A stretch of 64,000 nucleotides of DNA from Lysobacter sp. BMK333-48F3 (GTDB lineage: Bacteria > Pseudomonadota > Gammaproteobacteria > Xanthomonadales > Xanthomonadaceae), in NCBI RefSeq assembly GCF_019733395.1, contig NZ_JAIHOO010000001.1:248001-312000 (forward strand). Reading direction: 5' to 3'. Position numbers and translations under genes: made by a program. Positions 1 through 8,893 of the stretch are shown here, one piece after another. Each line of letters opens with the position of its first letter. The stretch's first letter is position 1. The notes beneath the pieces were generated by a model that was given only the letters and a program-made list of their open reading frames with translations, did no database searches and had not been told where the DNA came from.

Positions 1-1
1 C

Positions 2-1261
2 GGCGGCTCGACCGACCTGGCCAGCGGCCCGACCTCCGGCGCCTACAACCTCGACGAGTTCTACGCCGAGTTGCAGATCCCGGTCCTGGCCGACGTCACC
101 GGCGCGAAGGAACTGACCTTCAACGTCGCGACCCGCTACTCCGACTACGACACCTTCGGCAACACCACCAACAGCAAGTTCGGCTTCAAGTGGAAGCCGA
201 TCGACTCGCTGCTGGTCCGCGGCACCTGGTCGGAAGGCTTCCGCGCCCCGACCATCGCCGACCTGTACGGCGGCCTGGGTCAGTCGTTCTCGTTCTACAC
301 CGACGCCTGCGACACCCTGTTCGGCGACGCCGCCGGCAACACCCGTTGCCGTCGCGACGTGCCGGTCGGCTTCCGTCAGGCCGCCAACACCCCGAGCGGT
401 CTCGCCCCGGGCCCGGGCACCCAGACCAACACGCCGTTCCTGTCGGGTTCGAACGACAAGCTGGTTCCGGAAACCTCCACCTCGAAGACCTTCGGCGTGG
501 TGTGGAGCCCGACCTTCGTCGACAACCTGAACCTGTCGCTCGACTGGTGGAACATCAAGATCGAGAACGCGATCACCGCCGACACCCCGACCCAGGTGCT
601 GGCCGACTGCTACACCCGTGGCATCGAATCGCGCTGCAACACCGCCCAGGATCCGGCCCGCTCGCGCTTCGTGCGTGATCCGATCACCGGCAACATCACC
701 AGCTTCATCTTCGCGCCGATCAACGTGGGCTACAACGAAGTCGAAGGTTTCGACTTCGATGTGAACTATCGTCTCGACACCGAGTGGGGCCGGTTCGGCG
801 TTGCCTGGCTCAACAGCTACACCACCAAGAACGAGCTGCAGACCGACATCCTCGGCGAAGCCGCTCCGACCCAGCAGAACGGCTTCGGCGGCTTCTTCCG
901 CATCCGTTCGAACCTCAACCTGAGCTGGGACAAGGGTCCGTGGGGCTTCACCTGGGGCATGCGTTACTACTCCGGCGTGAAGGAAGAGTGCTACTTCGAC
1001 GACCGCTGCTCGCTGCCGGACTACATGGCTCCGGACACCAACGGCGAAGTGTCGCCGAAGAACGAGATCGGCTCGAACACCTTCCACGACATGCAGGTCC
1101 GCTTCAACGCGCCGTGGAACGCCACCATCGCGGTCGGCGCCAACAACGTGTTCGAGCACTACGCCGCTCCGCAGTACGATCAGCCGAACTCGGGCTACTC
1201 GTACTACGGCGGCTACGACATCGGCCGTTTCGTGTACTTCAAGTACCAGCAGCGCTTCTAA
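2..1261 (+). CDS. TonB-dependent receptor, C-terminal part
   Basis: The frame is open from the left edge of the window, so only the last roughly 420 residues of an outer-membrane active-transport receptor are present. The visible part is beta-barrel: alternating aromatic/polar strands, the FRAPT motif that is typical of the barrel in this family (near nt 240-255), paired cysteines in extracellular loops (DACDTLFG, RCRRD, EECYFDDRC) and a terminal strand ending in QQRF with the usual C-terminal Phe. The plug domain and signal peptide lie outside the window. It is the same type as the complete receptor immediately downstream, so the two are likely a tandem pair of paralogues. The substrate cannot be deduced. 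Confidence 0.93.
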   Translation, partial: GGSTDLASGPTSGAYNLDEFYAELQIPVLADVTGAKELTFNVATRYSDYDTFGNTTNSKFGFKWKPIDSLLVRGTWSEGFRAPTIADLYGGLGQSFSFYTDACDTLFGDAAGNTRCRRDVPVGFRQAANTPSGLAPGPGTQTNTPFLSGSNDKLVPETSTSKTFGVVWSPTFVDNLNLSLDWWNIKIENAITADTPTQVLADCYTRGIESRCNTAQDPARSRFVRDPITGNITSFIFAPINVGYNEVEGFDFDVNYRLDTEWGRFGVAWLNSYTTKNELQTDILGEAAPTQQNGFGGFFRIRSNLNLSWDKGPWGFTWGMRYYSGVKEECYFDDRCSLPDYMAPDTNGEVSPKNEIGSNTFHDMQVRFNAPWNATIAVGANNVFEHYAAPQYDQPNSGYSYYGGYDIGRFVYFKYQQRF

Positions 1262-1285
1262 GCAACACCGCGGCACCGCAACATG

Positions 1286-1317
1286 AACACGGCCCCCTCG
1301 GGGGCCGTGTTTTTTTG
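1286..1317 (+). terminator. rho-independent terminator after the first TonB receptor
   Basis: A near-perfect hairpin (ACACGGCCCCC / GGGGGCCGTGT, loop of 2-3 nt) is followed by a run of seven T. It lies 25 nt after the receptor stop codon, which shows that the two receptor genes are separate transcription units. Confidence 0.9.
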
Positions 1318-1374
1318 TGCCTGCGGAACTGCGTCGCAGAACGACAAGCGACAGAAATTCGCACTTAACAACAC

Positions 1375-1403
1375 TTTAATTAGTGCGCCAAGCCGTCTAC
1401 TAT
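1375..1403 (+). promoter_or_regulatory. possible sigma-70-like promoter of the second TonB receptor
   Basis: TTTAAT at 1375-1380 and TACTAT at 1398-1403 are separated by 17 nt, in a locally AT-rich stretch between the upstream terminator and the start codon at 1496. The match to -35 is weak; the placement is what supports it. Confidence 0.3.
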
Positions 1404-1495
1404 CGACGCGGCTTTGCCAACTTAGGCCTGTTTTTTCACGCCCCTTGGCCAGCCCCCTTACGGGATCCGTTCGTTCAGGACACTTGGAGAGAGAG

Positions 1496-4396
1496 ATGAC
1501 CCTGAAGACCACCAAGCTGCGCGACGCGATCGTTTTCGCGTTGTGCGTGGGCGCCACCAGCCTCGCCGGCACCGGCCTGGCCTCCGCCCAGGACACCCCG
1601 GCCCCGGCGCCGGCGGCGTCCGAAGACGCCACCACCCTCGACCGCATCCAGGTCACCGGCAGCCGCATTTCGATTCCCGGCCTGACCACCAACAGCCCGG
1701 TCATGACCGTCGATCGCGAAGAGATCGACCGCAACCAGCCGGTCACCGCCGAAGACTTCCTCAAGATCGTGCCCGGCGCGGTTCCGGCGATCGGCCCCGG
1801 CACCAACAACGGCGCCAACGGCGGCGCCACCATCAACCTGCGCGGCCTGGGCGACAACCGCACCGTCGTGCTGATGGACGGCCGCCGCGTGGTTCCGTTC
1901 AACCTGTTCGGCGTGGTCGACACCAACGTCATTCCGGTGGCGCTGATCGACAGCGTGGACATCGTCACCGGCGGCGCGTCCGCGGTGTACGGCGCCGACG
2001 CGGTCGCGGGCGTGGTCAACTTCGTGCTCAAGCGCAACTTCGAAGGCGTCGAGGTCAACACCAGCTACGGCCAGTCGAGCAAGCAGGACGGCGACCGCCG
2101 CAACACCACCGTCACCCTGGGCATGAACCTCGACGACGGCCGCGGCAACTTCGTGCTGAGCCTGGGCAAGACCGATAACGACCCGCTGCTGCAGGGCGCG
2201 CGCGGCTTCTCCGAGTTCAACCTCGACTCGACCAACGGCGAAGCCGGCGGTTCGGGCACCTCGATTCCGACCCGCGTCGGCCCGCTCGGCCAGATCAATC
2301 CGGCCACCGGCCGCTTCGACGGCATCGTCACCCCGTTCAACTACAACCCGTACAACTTCAACCAGACCGCGCTGGATCGTTGGCAGGCCACCGCGCTCGG
2401 CCGCTACGAGATCAACGAGCACGCCGAGGCCTACACCCAGCTGCTGTACACCCGCTCCAACGTGTTCTCGCAGATCGCTCCGGGCGGCCTGTTCGGCGGC
2501 CGCTTCGACCTGGGCATCGGCAACCCGCTGATCCCGAACGCCGCGCGCCAGCAGATCTGCAACCAGTTCGGCGTTTCCGCCGCCAACTGCGTGGTCGGCA
2601 GCACTGCGACCGTCAACACCACGCTGAACCGCCGCACCACCGAACTGGGCACCCGCTCGACCGACTTCCAGAACAAGGTCTTCCAGGCCACCCTCGGCCT
2701 GCGCGGCGACATCAACGACCGTTGGCGCTACGACGTCAGCTGGTCGCACGGCGAAGCCGATCAGCTGACCGTGTCGGCCGGCTTCCTGTCCAAGGCCCGC
2801 ACCCAGCAGGCGCTGCTGTCGACCGACGGCGTCAACTGCGTCGACCCGACCAACGGCTGCATCCCGCTCAACCTGTGGGGCCCCGAAGGCTCGATCAGCA
2901 AGGACTCGAAGAAGTTCCTCGAAGTGCTGACCTTCGCCACCCAGCGCGTCGAGCAGGAAGTGTGGTCCGGCTCGGTCAACGGCGACCTCGGCGACAACTT
3001 CAAGAGCCCGTGGGCCGATTACCCGATCGGCGTCGCGTTCGGCCTGGAAGGCCGCAAGATGGAAGCGCTGAACCGCGCCGACGCCGCCTCGCGCGATCCG
3101 GAGGAAGTGCAGGGTTCCGGCGGCGCCAACCCGGACGTGGAAGGCAACTTCACCCTGCGTGAGGCCTACGTCGAAGCCATCGTGCCGCTGATCAGCGGCC
3201 GCACCGGCGCGCAGGCGCTGAACTTCGAAGCCGGCTACCGCCACAGCCAGTTCAAGTCCGGCCAGACCGACACCGACTACGGCAGCTACAAGTACGGCCT
3301 GGAGTGGGCGCCGATCGAACAGCTGCGCTTCCGCGGCATGTTCCAGCGCGCGACCCGCGCCCCGAACGTCAACGAGCTGTTCCAGCCGGTCGTGACCGGC
3401 CTGGACAACACCGCGGTCGATCCCTGCGAAGCCTCGCAGCTGGCCAAGAACGGCGGCATCACCGGCCAGGTGGCCGCGCTGTGTCTGGCCACCGGCGTGC
3501 CGCAGGCGATCCTCAACAGCCAGGGCGGCGTCGACGGTCCGAGCGCGGGTCAGGCCAACGCCTTCGTCGGCGGCAACCCGATCCTGGGCCCGGAAAAGGC
3601 CGACACCCAGACCCTGGGCCTGGTGTGGCAGCCGATGGACGACCTGTCGATCACCCTGGACTACTGGAAGATCGACATCAAGGACGCGATCACCCGTCCG
3701 GTGCTCGGCGACGCGCTGTTCGGCTGCTACGACCGCGAATTCAACCCGACCCTCAGCGTGTCGCACCCGATGTGCCAGCTGATGATCGGCGCGCGCGAAG
3801 CGGTCGACGGTTCGCTCAACGGCGAAGCGCGCGGTCCGTTCCTGAACCGCTCGAACAAGGGCCGCATCACCACCGACGGCTGGGATCTGGGCGTGCGTTA
3901 CGGCTTCCCGCTGGCCAACGAGTGGGGCCGCCTGGACTTCGCCCTGGACCTGACCAAGACCGACTCCTACGACTACCAGGGCGACCCGCAGGTGGCCAAG
4001 CACGACTGCGTCGGCGTCTACGGCGTGTCCTGCAACGTCATCGCCGGCATCGTGTACGACTACAAGTCGAACTTCCGCGCGGTGTGGTCGATCAAGGACT
4101 TCGAGCTGGGCTTCAACTGGCGCCACCTGAGCTCGGTGGACGTGGAAGACGGCCCGATCGAATGGTTCCCGGCCTACACCTCGATCGATGCGTACGACTA
4201 CTTCGATCTGACCATGGCCTACGAACTGCCGTGGAACGCCCGCATCAACTTCACCGTGAACAACGTCGCCGACAAGAAGCCGCCGGTCGTGGGCAGCAAC
4301 ATCGGCAGCACCGGCTTCAATAGCGGCAACACCTTCCCGCAGTACTACGACACCCTGGGCCGCTACTACACCCTCGGCCTGACGATGCGCTTCTAA
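1496..4396 (+). CDS. TonB-dependent outer-membrane receptor
   Basis: A complete 966-residue receptor. The ATG at 1496 is chosen because GGAGAGAGAG lies directly upstream and a signal peptide starts there (hydrophobic core around residues 10-27, cleavage near ASAQD); the open frame extends upstream into non-coding DNA. After an Ala/Pro-rich linker comes a short LDRIQVTGSRI segment and the plug domain (about residues 55-185, with INLRGLG and VDIVTGGASAVYGADAVAGVVNFVLKR-type plug motifs), then a 22-strand-type barrel with RATRAPNVNELF and a terminal Phe. The size and the large cysteine-bearing loops match the big receptors abundant in Xanthomonadaceae, which often import carbohydrates or peptides, but there is no neighbouring gene that indicates the substrate. 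Confidence 0.95.
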   Translation: MTLKTTKLRDAIVFALCVGATSLAGTGLASAQDTPAPAPAASEDATTLDRIQVTGSRISIPGLTTNSPVMTVDREEIDRNQPVTAEDFLKIVPGAVPAIGPGTNNGANGGATINLRGLGDNRTVVLMDGRRVVPFNLFGVVDTNVIPVALIDSVDIVTGGASAVYGADAVAGVVNFVLKRNFEGVEVNTSYGQSSKQDGDRRNTTVTLGMNLDDGRGNFVLSLGKTDNDPLLQGARGFSEFNLDSTNGEAGGSGTSIPTRVGPLGQINPATGRFDGIVTPFNYNPYNFNQTALDRWQATALGRYEINEHAEAYTQLLYTRSNVFSQIAPGGLFGGRFDLGIGNPLIPNAARQQICNQFGVSAANCVVGSTATVNTTLNRRTTELGTRSTDFQNKVFQATLGLRGDINDRWRYDVSWSHGEADQLTVSAGFLSKARTQQALLSTDGVNCVDPTNGCIPLNLWGPEGSISKDSKKFLEVLTFATQRVEQEVWSGSVNGDLGDNFKSPWADYPIGVAFGLEGRKMEALNRADAASRDPEEVQGSGGANPDVEGNFTLREAYVEAIVPLISGRTGAQALNFEAGYRHSQFKSGQTDTDYGSYKYGLEWAPIEQLRFRGMFQRATRAPNVNELFQPVVTGLDNTAVDPCEASQLAKNGGITGQVAALCLATGVPQAILNSQGGVDGPSAGQANAFVGGNPILGPEKADTQTLGLVWQPMDDLSITLDYWKIDIKDAITRPVLGDALFGCYDREFNPTLSVSHPMCQLMIGAREAVDGSLNGEARGPFLNRSNKGRITTDGWDLGVRYGFPLANEWGRLDFALDLTKTDSYDYQGDPQVAKHDCVGVYGVSCNVIAGIVYDYKSNFRAVWSIKDFELGFNWRHLSSVDVEDGPIEWFPAYTSIDAYDYFDLTMAYELPWNARINFTVNNVADKKPPVVGSNIGSTGFNSGNTFPQYYDTLGRYYTLGLTMRF

Positions 4397-4421
4397 TAAA
4401 AAGCATCATCCGAGTCGAATT

Positions 4422-4449
4422 GAGGCGGGCTTCGGCCCGCCTTTTTTTG
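4422..4449 (+). terminator. rho-independent terminator after the second TonB receptor
   Basis: AGGCGGGC, loop TTCG, GCCCGCCT, then seven T; 25 nt beyond the stop codon. Confidence 0.93.
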
Positions 4450-4909
4450 TGCCCGGCCGAAAACAATGGGATGTGCCGTAGCAATTGCTGTTGCTGTTGC
4501 TGTTCCGAAGAGCTTGGCGCAGCACCGAACTAGCGAAGCCGCCTGCTGACCCGGAGGGCGGCGCACAGGACGTGCGCCGTTTTTCGATAGGACAAGAATG
4601 TCCTATCGAAAAATCCCGGCGCGCGCTGCGAACTCGCAGGGGAGCCTTGTCAAGGAAAGCCCTTTTCTTTGGTTACCTTTCTTTTTGGCTCAGCAAAAGA
4701 AAGTAACCAGGCCGCGCCAGCGGACGGAAGCTTTGCTCTCGTTTGAAGAGGGAAGCACCGAACCCTACCCTATAGGAGCGACGCAAGTCGCGACCGCGAT
4801 GGCTCAGTTTCGCGCCGCTGCCGGCTGGAAACCGGACAGGCGCGGCGCAAGCCGCGACCGCGCCAACTGGGTCAAGCGCCAATCCGCGCCTACGCCCCGC
4901 CCACGTCCG
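4450..4909. repeat. gene-free spacer made of several palindromic repeats
   Basis: No credible gene. In order: a TGCTGT microsatellite-like run near 4487-4504; a hairpin GGCGCAC/GTGCGCC at 4560-4578 followed by five T; directly after it a perfect 15-bp palindrome with a 4-nt loop (4580-4594 with 4599-4613); a GGTTACCTTTCTTTT / AAAAGAAAGTAACC hairpin around 4675-4712; and REP-like units at 4772-4796 and about 4836-4862. The arrangement resembles dispersed intergenic repeats of this family rather than one gene's control region. A long plus-strand open frame crossing it is antisense to the next genes and is not real. Confidence 0.6.
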
Positions 4910-6205
4910 TCAGCCCGCCAGGAACTCCCGGTGCGCGCGCATCATCGCGTCGACCATCTCGCGTTCGGCCAGCGACAGCAGCGGGTTCCAGACGTCGAAG
5001 ATCAGCACCACGCGCAGTTCGTCGCTGTCGTTGCGCGCCTCGTGCTCGATCGAGTCGTCGAAGATCAGCACTTCGCCGACGTTCCAGCCGCGGCGTTCGT
5101 AGCCGACCCGGTAACTGCAGCCTTCCGGCACGATCAGCGGCAGGTGCACGACCAGGCGCGCGTTGGTCTCGCCGTGGTGCGGCGGGATGTGGGTGTGCGG
5201 GGCCAGCACCGAGAACATCGCGTTCGGGCAGACGTCGGCGATCTGGGCCATCTCCACCGCTTCCAGCGCGGCGCGGGTCTGCGGGCAGCGCTGCAGGTGC
5301 TCGTGCACCGGCTGGGCGTAGCTCCACAGCTTGTAGGTGCTCCAGCGGCGCGAGTGATTGAGTTCCTGCCACTGGTTGACCGGGTCGCCGGGCTGGTACT
5401 CGATGTACGGAGTGAACTCGGCCTGCTCGTTGCGCAGCACCTCGCGCATTTCGCGCTGGATCTCGTAGGTGCGCGCCTCCAGTTCCGGCACCCAGGAAAA
5501 CTGCGCGCGATCGTAGAACGGGATCGCCGGCAGCCGCGGCACGCACAGCTGGTTGCAGTCGGAGTGGTAGGGCTTGCTGCGCCCGACCATGATCGAGGCG
5601 GCCTCGTCCCAGCGCCCGCGCACCCCGGCGTCCAGCGCCGCGCGCGGTCCGCCGACGTGGTGGGCGAGGAACTCGGCGAACTCGTCCTGGTACTGGCCGA
5701 CCCGCGCCTTGGCGTTCGCCAACTGCTGGCGCAGCATGTCCGGCCAATGCGGCTCGGGCGGCGCCACGGTCAGCGCGTTCTTGTACGCCTGCGCGGCCAG
5801 GCGCGCGCGCCCGTGCCGTTCCAGATGGTTGGCCTTGGCCAGCAAGCCGGCGAGGAAGTACGGGTCCAGCGCCAGGGCGGCGTTGATCGCCTGCCACTCC
5901 GCGTCGGCGTCGCCGCGCTCGCGCTGCACCATGCCCAGCGAGAGCAGGACCATCGGATCGCTCGGCGCGGCCTGGTGCGCGGCCTGCAGCAACCCGACCG
6001 CGGCGCCGGCGTCGCCGCGCTGCAGGGCGTGGATGCCGAGGCTGTACAGCGCCTGCGGATGCTGCGGCGCCAACGCGCGCACCTGCTGCCACAGCCGCTC
6101 GGCTTCCTGCCAACGCCCCGCGCGCGAAGCCAGGCCCGCGGCCTGGACCAGTTGATCGATCTGTTGGCTCAAGCGCGGCCCCGCCTCGTTGGAATACCGG
6201 CGCAC
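4910..6205 (-). CDS. TPR-containing aspartyl/asparaginyl beta-hydroxylase family protein
   Basis: 431 residues from a GTG start at 6205 (no ATG is available near the N-terminus). Residues about 15-180 are helical TPR-like repeats (ALYSLGIHALQRGD, LLSLGMVQRERGD). Residues about 200-425 form the 2-oxoglutarate/Fe(II) double-stranded beta-helix of the aspartyl/asparaginyl beta-hydroxylase family: HIPPHHGETNARL around 340-351, His354, and DDSIEHEARN at 383-392 supply the expected metal-binding histidines, followed by an Arg (398) suited to bind 2-oxoglutarate. The protein is cytoplasmic by sequence. Family members hydroxylate Asp/Asn side chains or modify lipids or peptides; the substrate here is unknown. 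The TPR part probably presents a protein partner. It stands alone, convergent to the receptor genes. Confidence 0.88.
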   Translation of the reverse strand: MRRYSNEAGPRLSQQIDQLVQAAGLASRAGRWQEAERLWQQVRALAPQHPQALYSLGIHALQRGDAGAAVGLLQAAHQAAPSDPMVLLSLGMVQRERGDADAEWQAINAALALDPYFLAGLLAKANHLERHGRARLAAQAYKNALTVAPPEPHWPDMLRQQLANAKARVGQYQDEFAEFLAHHVGGPRAALDAGVRGRWDEAASIMVGRSKPYHSDCNQLCVPRLPAIPFYDRAQFSWVPELEARTYEIQREMREVLRNEQAEFTPYIEYQPGDPVNQWQELNHSRRWSTYKLWSYAQPVHEHLQRCPQTRAALEAVEMAQIADVCPNAMFSVLAPHTHIPPHHGETNARLVVHLPLIVPEGCSYRVGYERRGWNVGEVLIFDDSIEHEARNDSDELRVVLIFDVWNPLLSLAEREMVDAMMRAHREFLAG

Positions 6206-6367
6206 GATACCGCGCCCGGCGCGCGCTGTGGTCGCGCAAAGCGAACGGGCAGGAGCGGCCCGCCCCTGCCCGTCGCTACATGCCTATCGCTACATGCCTA
6301 TCACTACAGGTCCATCGCCAGCCGGCCTGTCACCCGCCGCATGCTGCCAGCCGCCTGGCGGGCCGGC

Positions 6368-7321
6368 TCAATTCAGGTCCAGCCTCGCATCGCCGGAGAA
6401 GGTCTCGATCCGGACCTTGCCGCTGCCGCTGCCGTAGCGGTGTTCGAAGCTCGAACCCGGGCCGTGCTTGGGACGCTGGATCTGCGCGTCCGGCGCTTCC
6501 AAGTCGCCGCTGAAACTCTGCCCGCGCACGTTCGCCGACAGGTTGCGCGGCAAGCTCAGGCGCACGTCGCCGCTGACCGTTTCCAGCGAGATCTCGCCGC
6601 CTTGGGCCAGACTGACGTTGGCGCGCAGGTCGCCGGACACCGAATTGCCCGACAGCTTGGTCAGTTGCGACTCGTGGGTGGCCAGGTCGATCTTGCCCGA
6701 TACGGTTTCCAGGTCGACTTCGCCGCCGAGCCGGCCGCGCAGGCTGAGGTCGCCGCTGACCGTCTGCGCCGACACCTTGCGGCTGTTGAGGGTCAGGCGC
6801 AGGTCGCCGCTGACGCTGTCGATCTCGGCGCTGCGCGGCGCGCCGGCGACGGTGACGTCGCCGCTGACGCTGTCGATGCTGAGTTCGCGCGAGGCCACGC
6901 CGTTGACGTCGACCGTGGCCGAAACCGCATCGATCTCCAGCGCGGCCTGCAACGGCAGGGTCACCCGCAGTTCGGTGGGCTCGCCGCTGTCGCCGCCGCC
7001 GACCAGGAAGCCGATGCCGCTGCCGCGATTGGGATAGCGCACCTTGATCGACAGGCGCTCGCGATCGCCCTCGATCTCCAGCTTCTCGACGCCTTCGCCG
7101 AGACTGCCTTCGATCTTGACCTCGGGGCGGTCCCAGACCCGCACCTGGATCAGGCCTTTGACGTTGTCGATCTCGACGCTGCCCAGCGGATCCAGCGGCC
7201 GGGTCTGGTTGATCGGCGTCGCCGCCAGGGCCGGCAGGGCCGCGGCCAGCCCCAGGCTCAGCAGGCCGAGCGCGGTGCCTGCGCGGAGAACGCGGCGGAA
7301 CGAAGAATGGACATGAGACAT
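6368..7321 (-). CDS. exported DUF4097-type putative adhesin
   Basis: 317 residues; the ATG at 7321 has AGGAGG eight bases upstream and opens a clear signal peptide (hydrophobic core, cleavage at ALAAT). The rest is a repetitive beta-helix-like domain in which SVSGDV / TVSGDL / TVSGKI motifs recur about every 20 residues, the hallmark of DUF4097 proteins. The function of the family is not firmly known; members often sit beside ECF sigma/anti-sigma pairs or bactofilin-like genes and are assumed to be envelope proteins. It starts 14 nt after the anti-sigma gene, so the three form one operon and this protein is the likely output or signal partner. Confidence 0.9.
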   Translation of the reverse strand: MSHVHSSFRRVLRAGTALGLLSLGLAAALPALAATPINQTRPLDPLGSVEIDNVKGLIQVRVWDRPEVKIEGSLGEGVEKLEIEGDRERLSIKVRYPNRGSGIGFLVGGGDSGEPTELRVTLPLQAALEIDAVSATVDVNGVASRELSIDSVSGDVTVAGAPRSAEIDSVSGDLRLTLNSRKVSAQTVSGDLSLRGRLGGEVDLETVSGKIDLATHESQLTKLSGNSVSGDLRANVSLAQGGEISLETVSGDVRLSLPRNLSANVRGQSFSGDLEAPDAQIQRPKHGPGSSFEHRYGSGSGKVRIETFSGDARLDLN

Positions 7322-7335
7322 GGGCGTCCTCCTGG

Positions 7336-7950
7336 TCAGGTGTAGGCCACGCGCTGGGCCAGCGCGAGGCGACGTGCGTAGGTGCGGCGCAGCTGGTCGA
7401 GCAGCAGCCGCGAATCGGGGTCGTGGGCGAGCGCATCGAGGATCAGCGCCGCGTTGCGGTCGAGCTCGTCGAAGGCCGGCTGCAGTTCGCGGTGCTGGCC
7501 GGCGGCCGGGGCGACTTCCTGCAGCGCCGCCTGGTACTGGCGGGTCATGCCGGCGGCCTCGCGCTGGACCAGGCTGGCCGGCGCGCCGGCCTGGGCCGCC
7601 ATGCGCTCCGTCGCAGGCCCGGTGTCGGGCGCGCGGAAATGCGCGGCGATGCCGATCGCCAGCGCGGCCACGCCCGCGGCGAGCGCGACCGGCGCCATCC
7701 AGCGCGAACGCACGTCGCGCTCGCGGCGCGACAGAGCGACGACGCTGGCGGGATGCGCTTGCGCGGGAGCCTCGGCGAGGGGGACGGTGCCCGGAGCCTG
7801 TTGCGGGCCCAGCCGGGCGGCGATGCCCGGCCACAGGTCGGCGGCCGGCGGCTGGTCGCGGCGCATCGCGCGCAGCTGCCAGCGCAGCGCGTCGGGCAGC
7901 TCGCCTTCGCGCGACGGGACATCGTTGGGGGGAAGCTCGCGCTCGTTCAT
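7336..7950 (-). CDS. membrane anti-sigma factor-like protein
   Basis: 204 residues. The N-terminal cytoplasmic part (1-80) is charged and includes WPGIAARL, a pattern seen in small zinc-free anti-sigma factors of this group; one transmembrane helix lies at about 86-105 (APVALAAGVAALAIGIAAHF); the rest is a periplasmic helical region. Its ATG overlaps the sigma-factor stop (ATGA at 7947-7950), so the two are translationally coupled. Role as the inhibitor of the adjacent sigma factor is inferred from topology and position, since the sequence itself is poorly conserved. Confidence 0.75.
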   Translation of the reverse strand: MNERELPPNDVPSREGELPDALRWQLRAMRRDQPPAADLWPGIAARLGPQQAPGTVPLAEAPAQAHPASVVALSRRERDVRSRWMAPVALAAGVAALAIGIAAHFRAPDTGPATERMAAQAGAPASLVQREAAGMTRQYQAALQEVAPAAGQHRELQPAFDELDRNAALILDALAHDPDSRLLLDQLRRTYARRLALAQRVAYT

Positions 7951-8534
7951 GCCTGTTCTCCGAGCCGCGCGCGCAGCAGATTGCGCGCGCGATGCAATTG
8001 CGCCTTGGAACTGCCGACCGCCATGCCGAGTTCGGCGGCGATCTCCTCGTGTTTCCAGCCTTCTACGTCGTACAGCACCAGCACCGCGCGGGCCCGCGGC
8101 GGCAGGGTCGCGACCGCGCGCTCCAGGTCCATCGACAGGGCGGTGACATGGCCGGCGGAATCGGCGCTGCCGATCCCGTCGAAGGCGTCTTCGTCGTTGT
8201 CTTCCAGCGGCCGGCTGCGGCGCCCGCGCAGCTCCATCAGCGCGGTATTGACCGCCAGCCGGTGCAGCCAGGTGCCGAAGGCCGACTCGAAGCGGAAGTT
8301 CGGCAGCGCCTGCCAGGCGCGGACGAACGCTTCCTGGGTCAGGTCCTCGGCGCGGGCGCCGGCATGGCCGACCAGGCGCGCGATCACGCCGTGGACGCGG
8401 CCGGCATGGCGCCGGTACAAGGCCTCGAAGGCGGCCACACCGCCGGAGGCGGCCGCGGCGACCAGGGCGCGGTCGTCGTCGGCCTCGGCCGGGGCGGCGA
8501 AATCGGGAACGGAGTCGGTCACGGCGGTCAGCAT
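7947..8534 (-). CDS. ECF-type RNA polymerase sigma factor
   Basis: 195 residues from the ATG at 8534. Region 2 (about 25-95) has FEALYRRHAGRV, DLTQEAFVRAWQAL and the WLHRLAVNTALMELR segment; region 4 (about 130-190) has LPPRARAVLVLYDVEGWKHEEIAAELG followed by SSKAQLHRARNLLR, the -35 recognition helix-turn-helix. The first gene of a sigma / anti-sigma / DUF4097 operon. An envelope signal is likely, by analogy with similar operons. Confidence 0.95.
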   Translation of the reverse strand: MLTAVTDSVPDFAAPAEADDDRALVAAAASGGVAAFEALYRRHAGRVHGVIARLVGHAGARAEDLTQEAFVRAWQALPNFRFESAFGTWLHRLAVNTALMELRGRRSRPLEDNDEDAFDGIGSADSAGHVTALSMDLERAVATLPPRARAVLVLYDVEGWKHEEIAAELGMAVGSSKAQLHRARNLLRARLGEQA

Positions 8535-8677
8535 ACTGAGTCCGATGCGGGGCCGGGGCTCAGGGTTTAAGCGGTTGAGAGGTGTTGACAGCGGGATCGG
8601 GGCGGAACGGGGGCGAATCGGGATGCCGGCCCTGCCAGCGCTGGCAGGGTGGGGATGGCGACACATCTTTTTATGCC

Positions 8678-8760
8678 GTCGTCCCCGCGAAGGCGGGGAT
8701 CCAATGCCTCACCGCGACAGAACTCTGAAGTCTCTGGATCCCCGCCTTCGCGGGGATGAC
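8678..8760. repeat. paired GCGGGGATCCA hairpin repeat
   Basis: Two 26-bp arms (8678-8703 and 8735-8760) are inverted copies differing at one base, each itself a CCCCGC-GAAG-GCGGGG hairpin, around a 31-bp spacer containing CTGAAGTCTCT. A half copy with the same spacer motif is at 14463-14521, so this is a dispersed element. The rest of 8535-8893 holds no gene. Confidence 0.85.
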
Positions 8761-8810
8761 ATCGGGGAAGGACGACGGCCCGCAGGAAAGAACACAGCGT
8801 CAAACAACAC

Positions 8811-8835
8811 GGCCCGAATGCGGGGCATTCGGGCC
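8811..8835 (-). terminator. probable terminator of pckG
   Basis: An 11-bp perfect stem (GGCCCGAATGC / GCATTCGGGCC) with a GGG loop lies 59 nt beyond the pckG stop; read on the minus strand it is followed by TGTTGTTTG, a weak T-rich tail. Confidence 0.6.
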
Positions 8836-8893
8836 GCGAGGTCGAGGCTCGGCGCCCCTTCTCACTTTCTCGCAGAAGGGGCCGGCAGTGCGA

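Noticed and set aside
1475-4126. 883-codon minus-strand open frame
   Set aside because: Shadow of the complete TonB receptor.
4598-7345. 915-codon open frame on the plus strand
   Set aside because: It is antisense to the hydroxylase and DUF4097 genes, is Arg/His/Gln-rich, and matches no domain.
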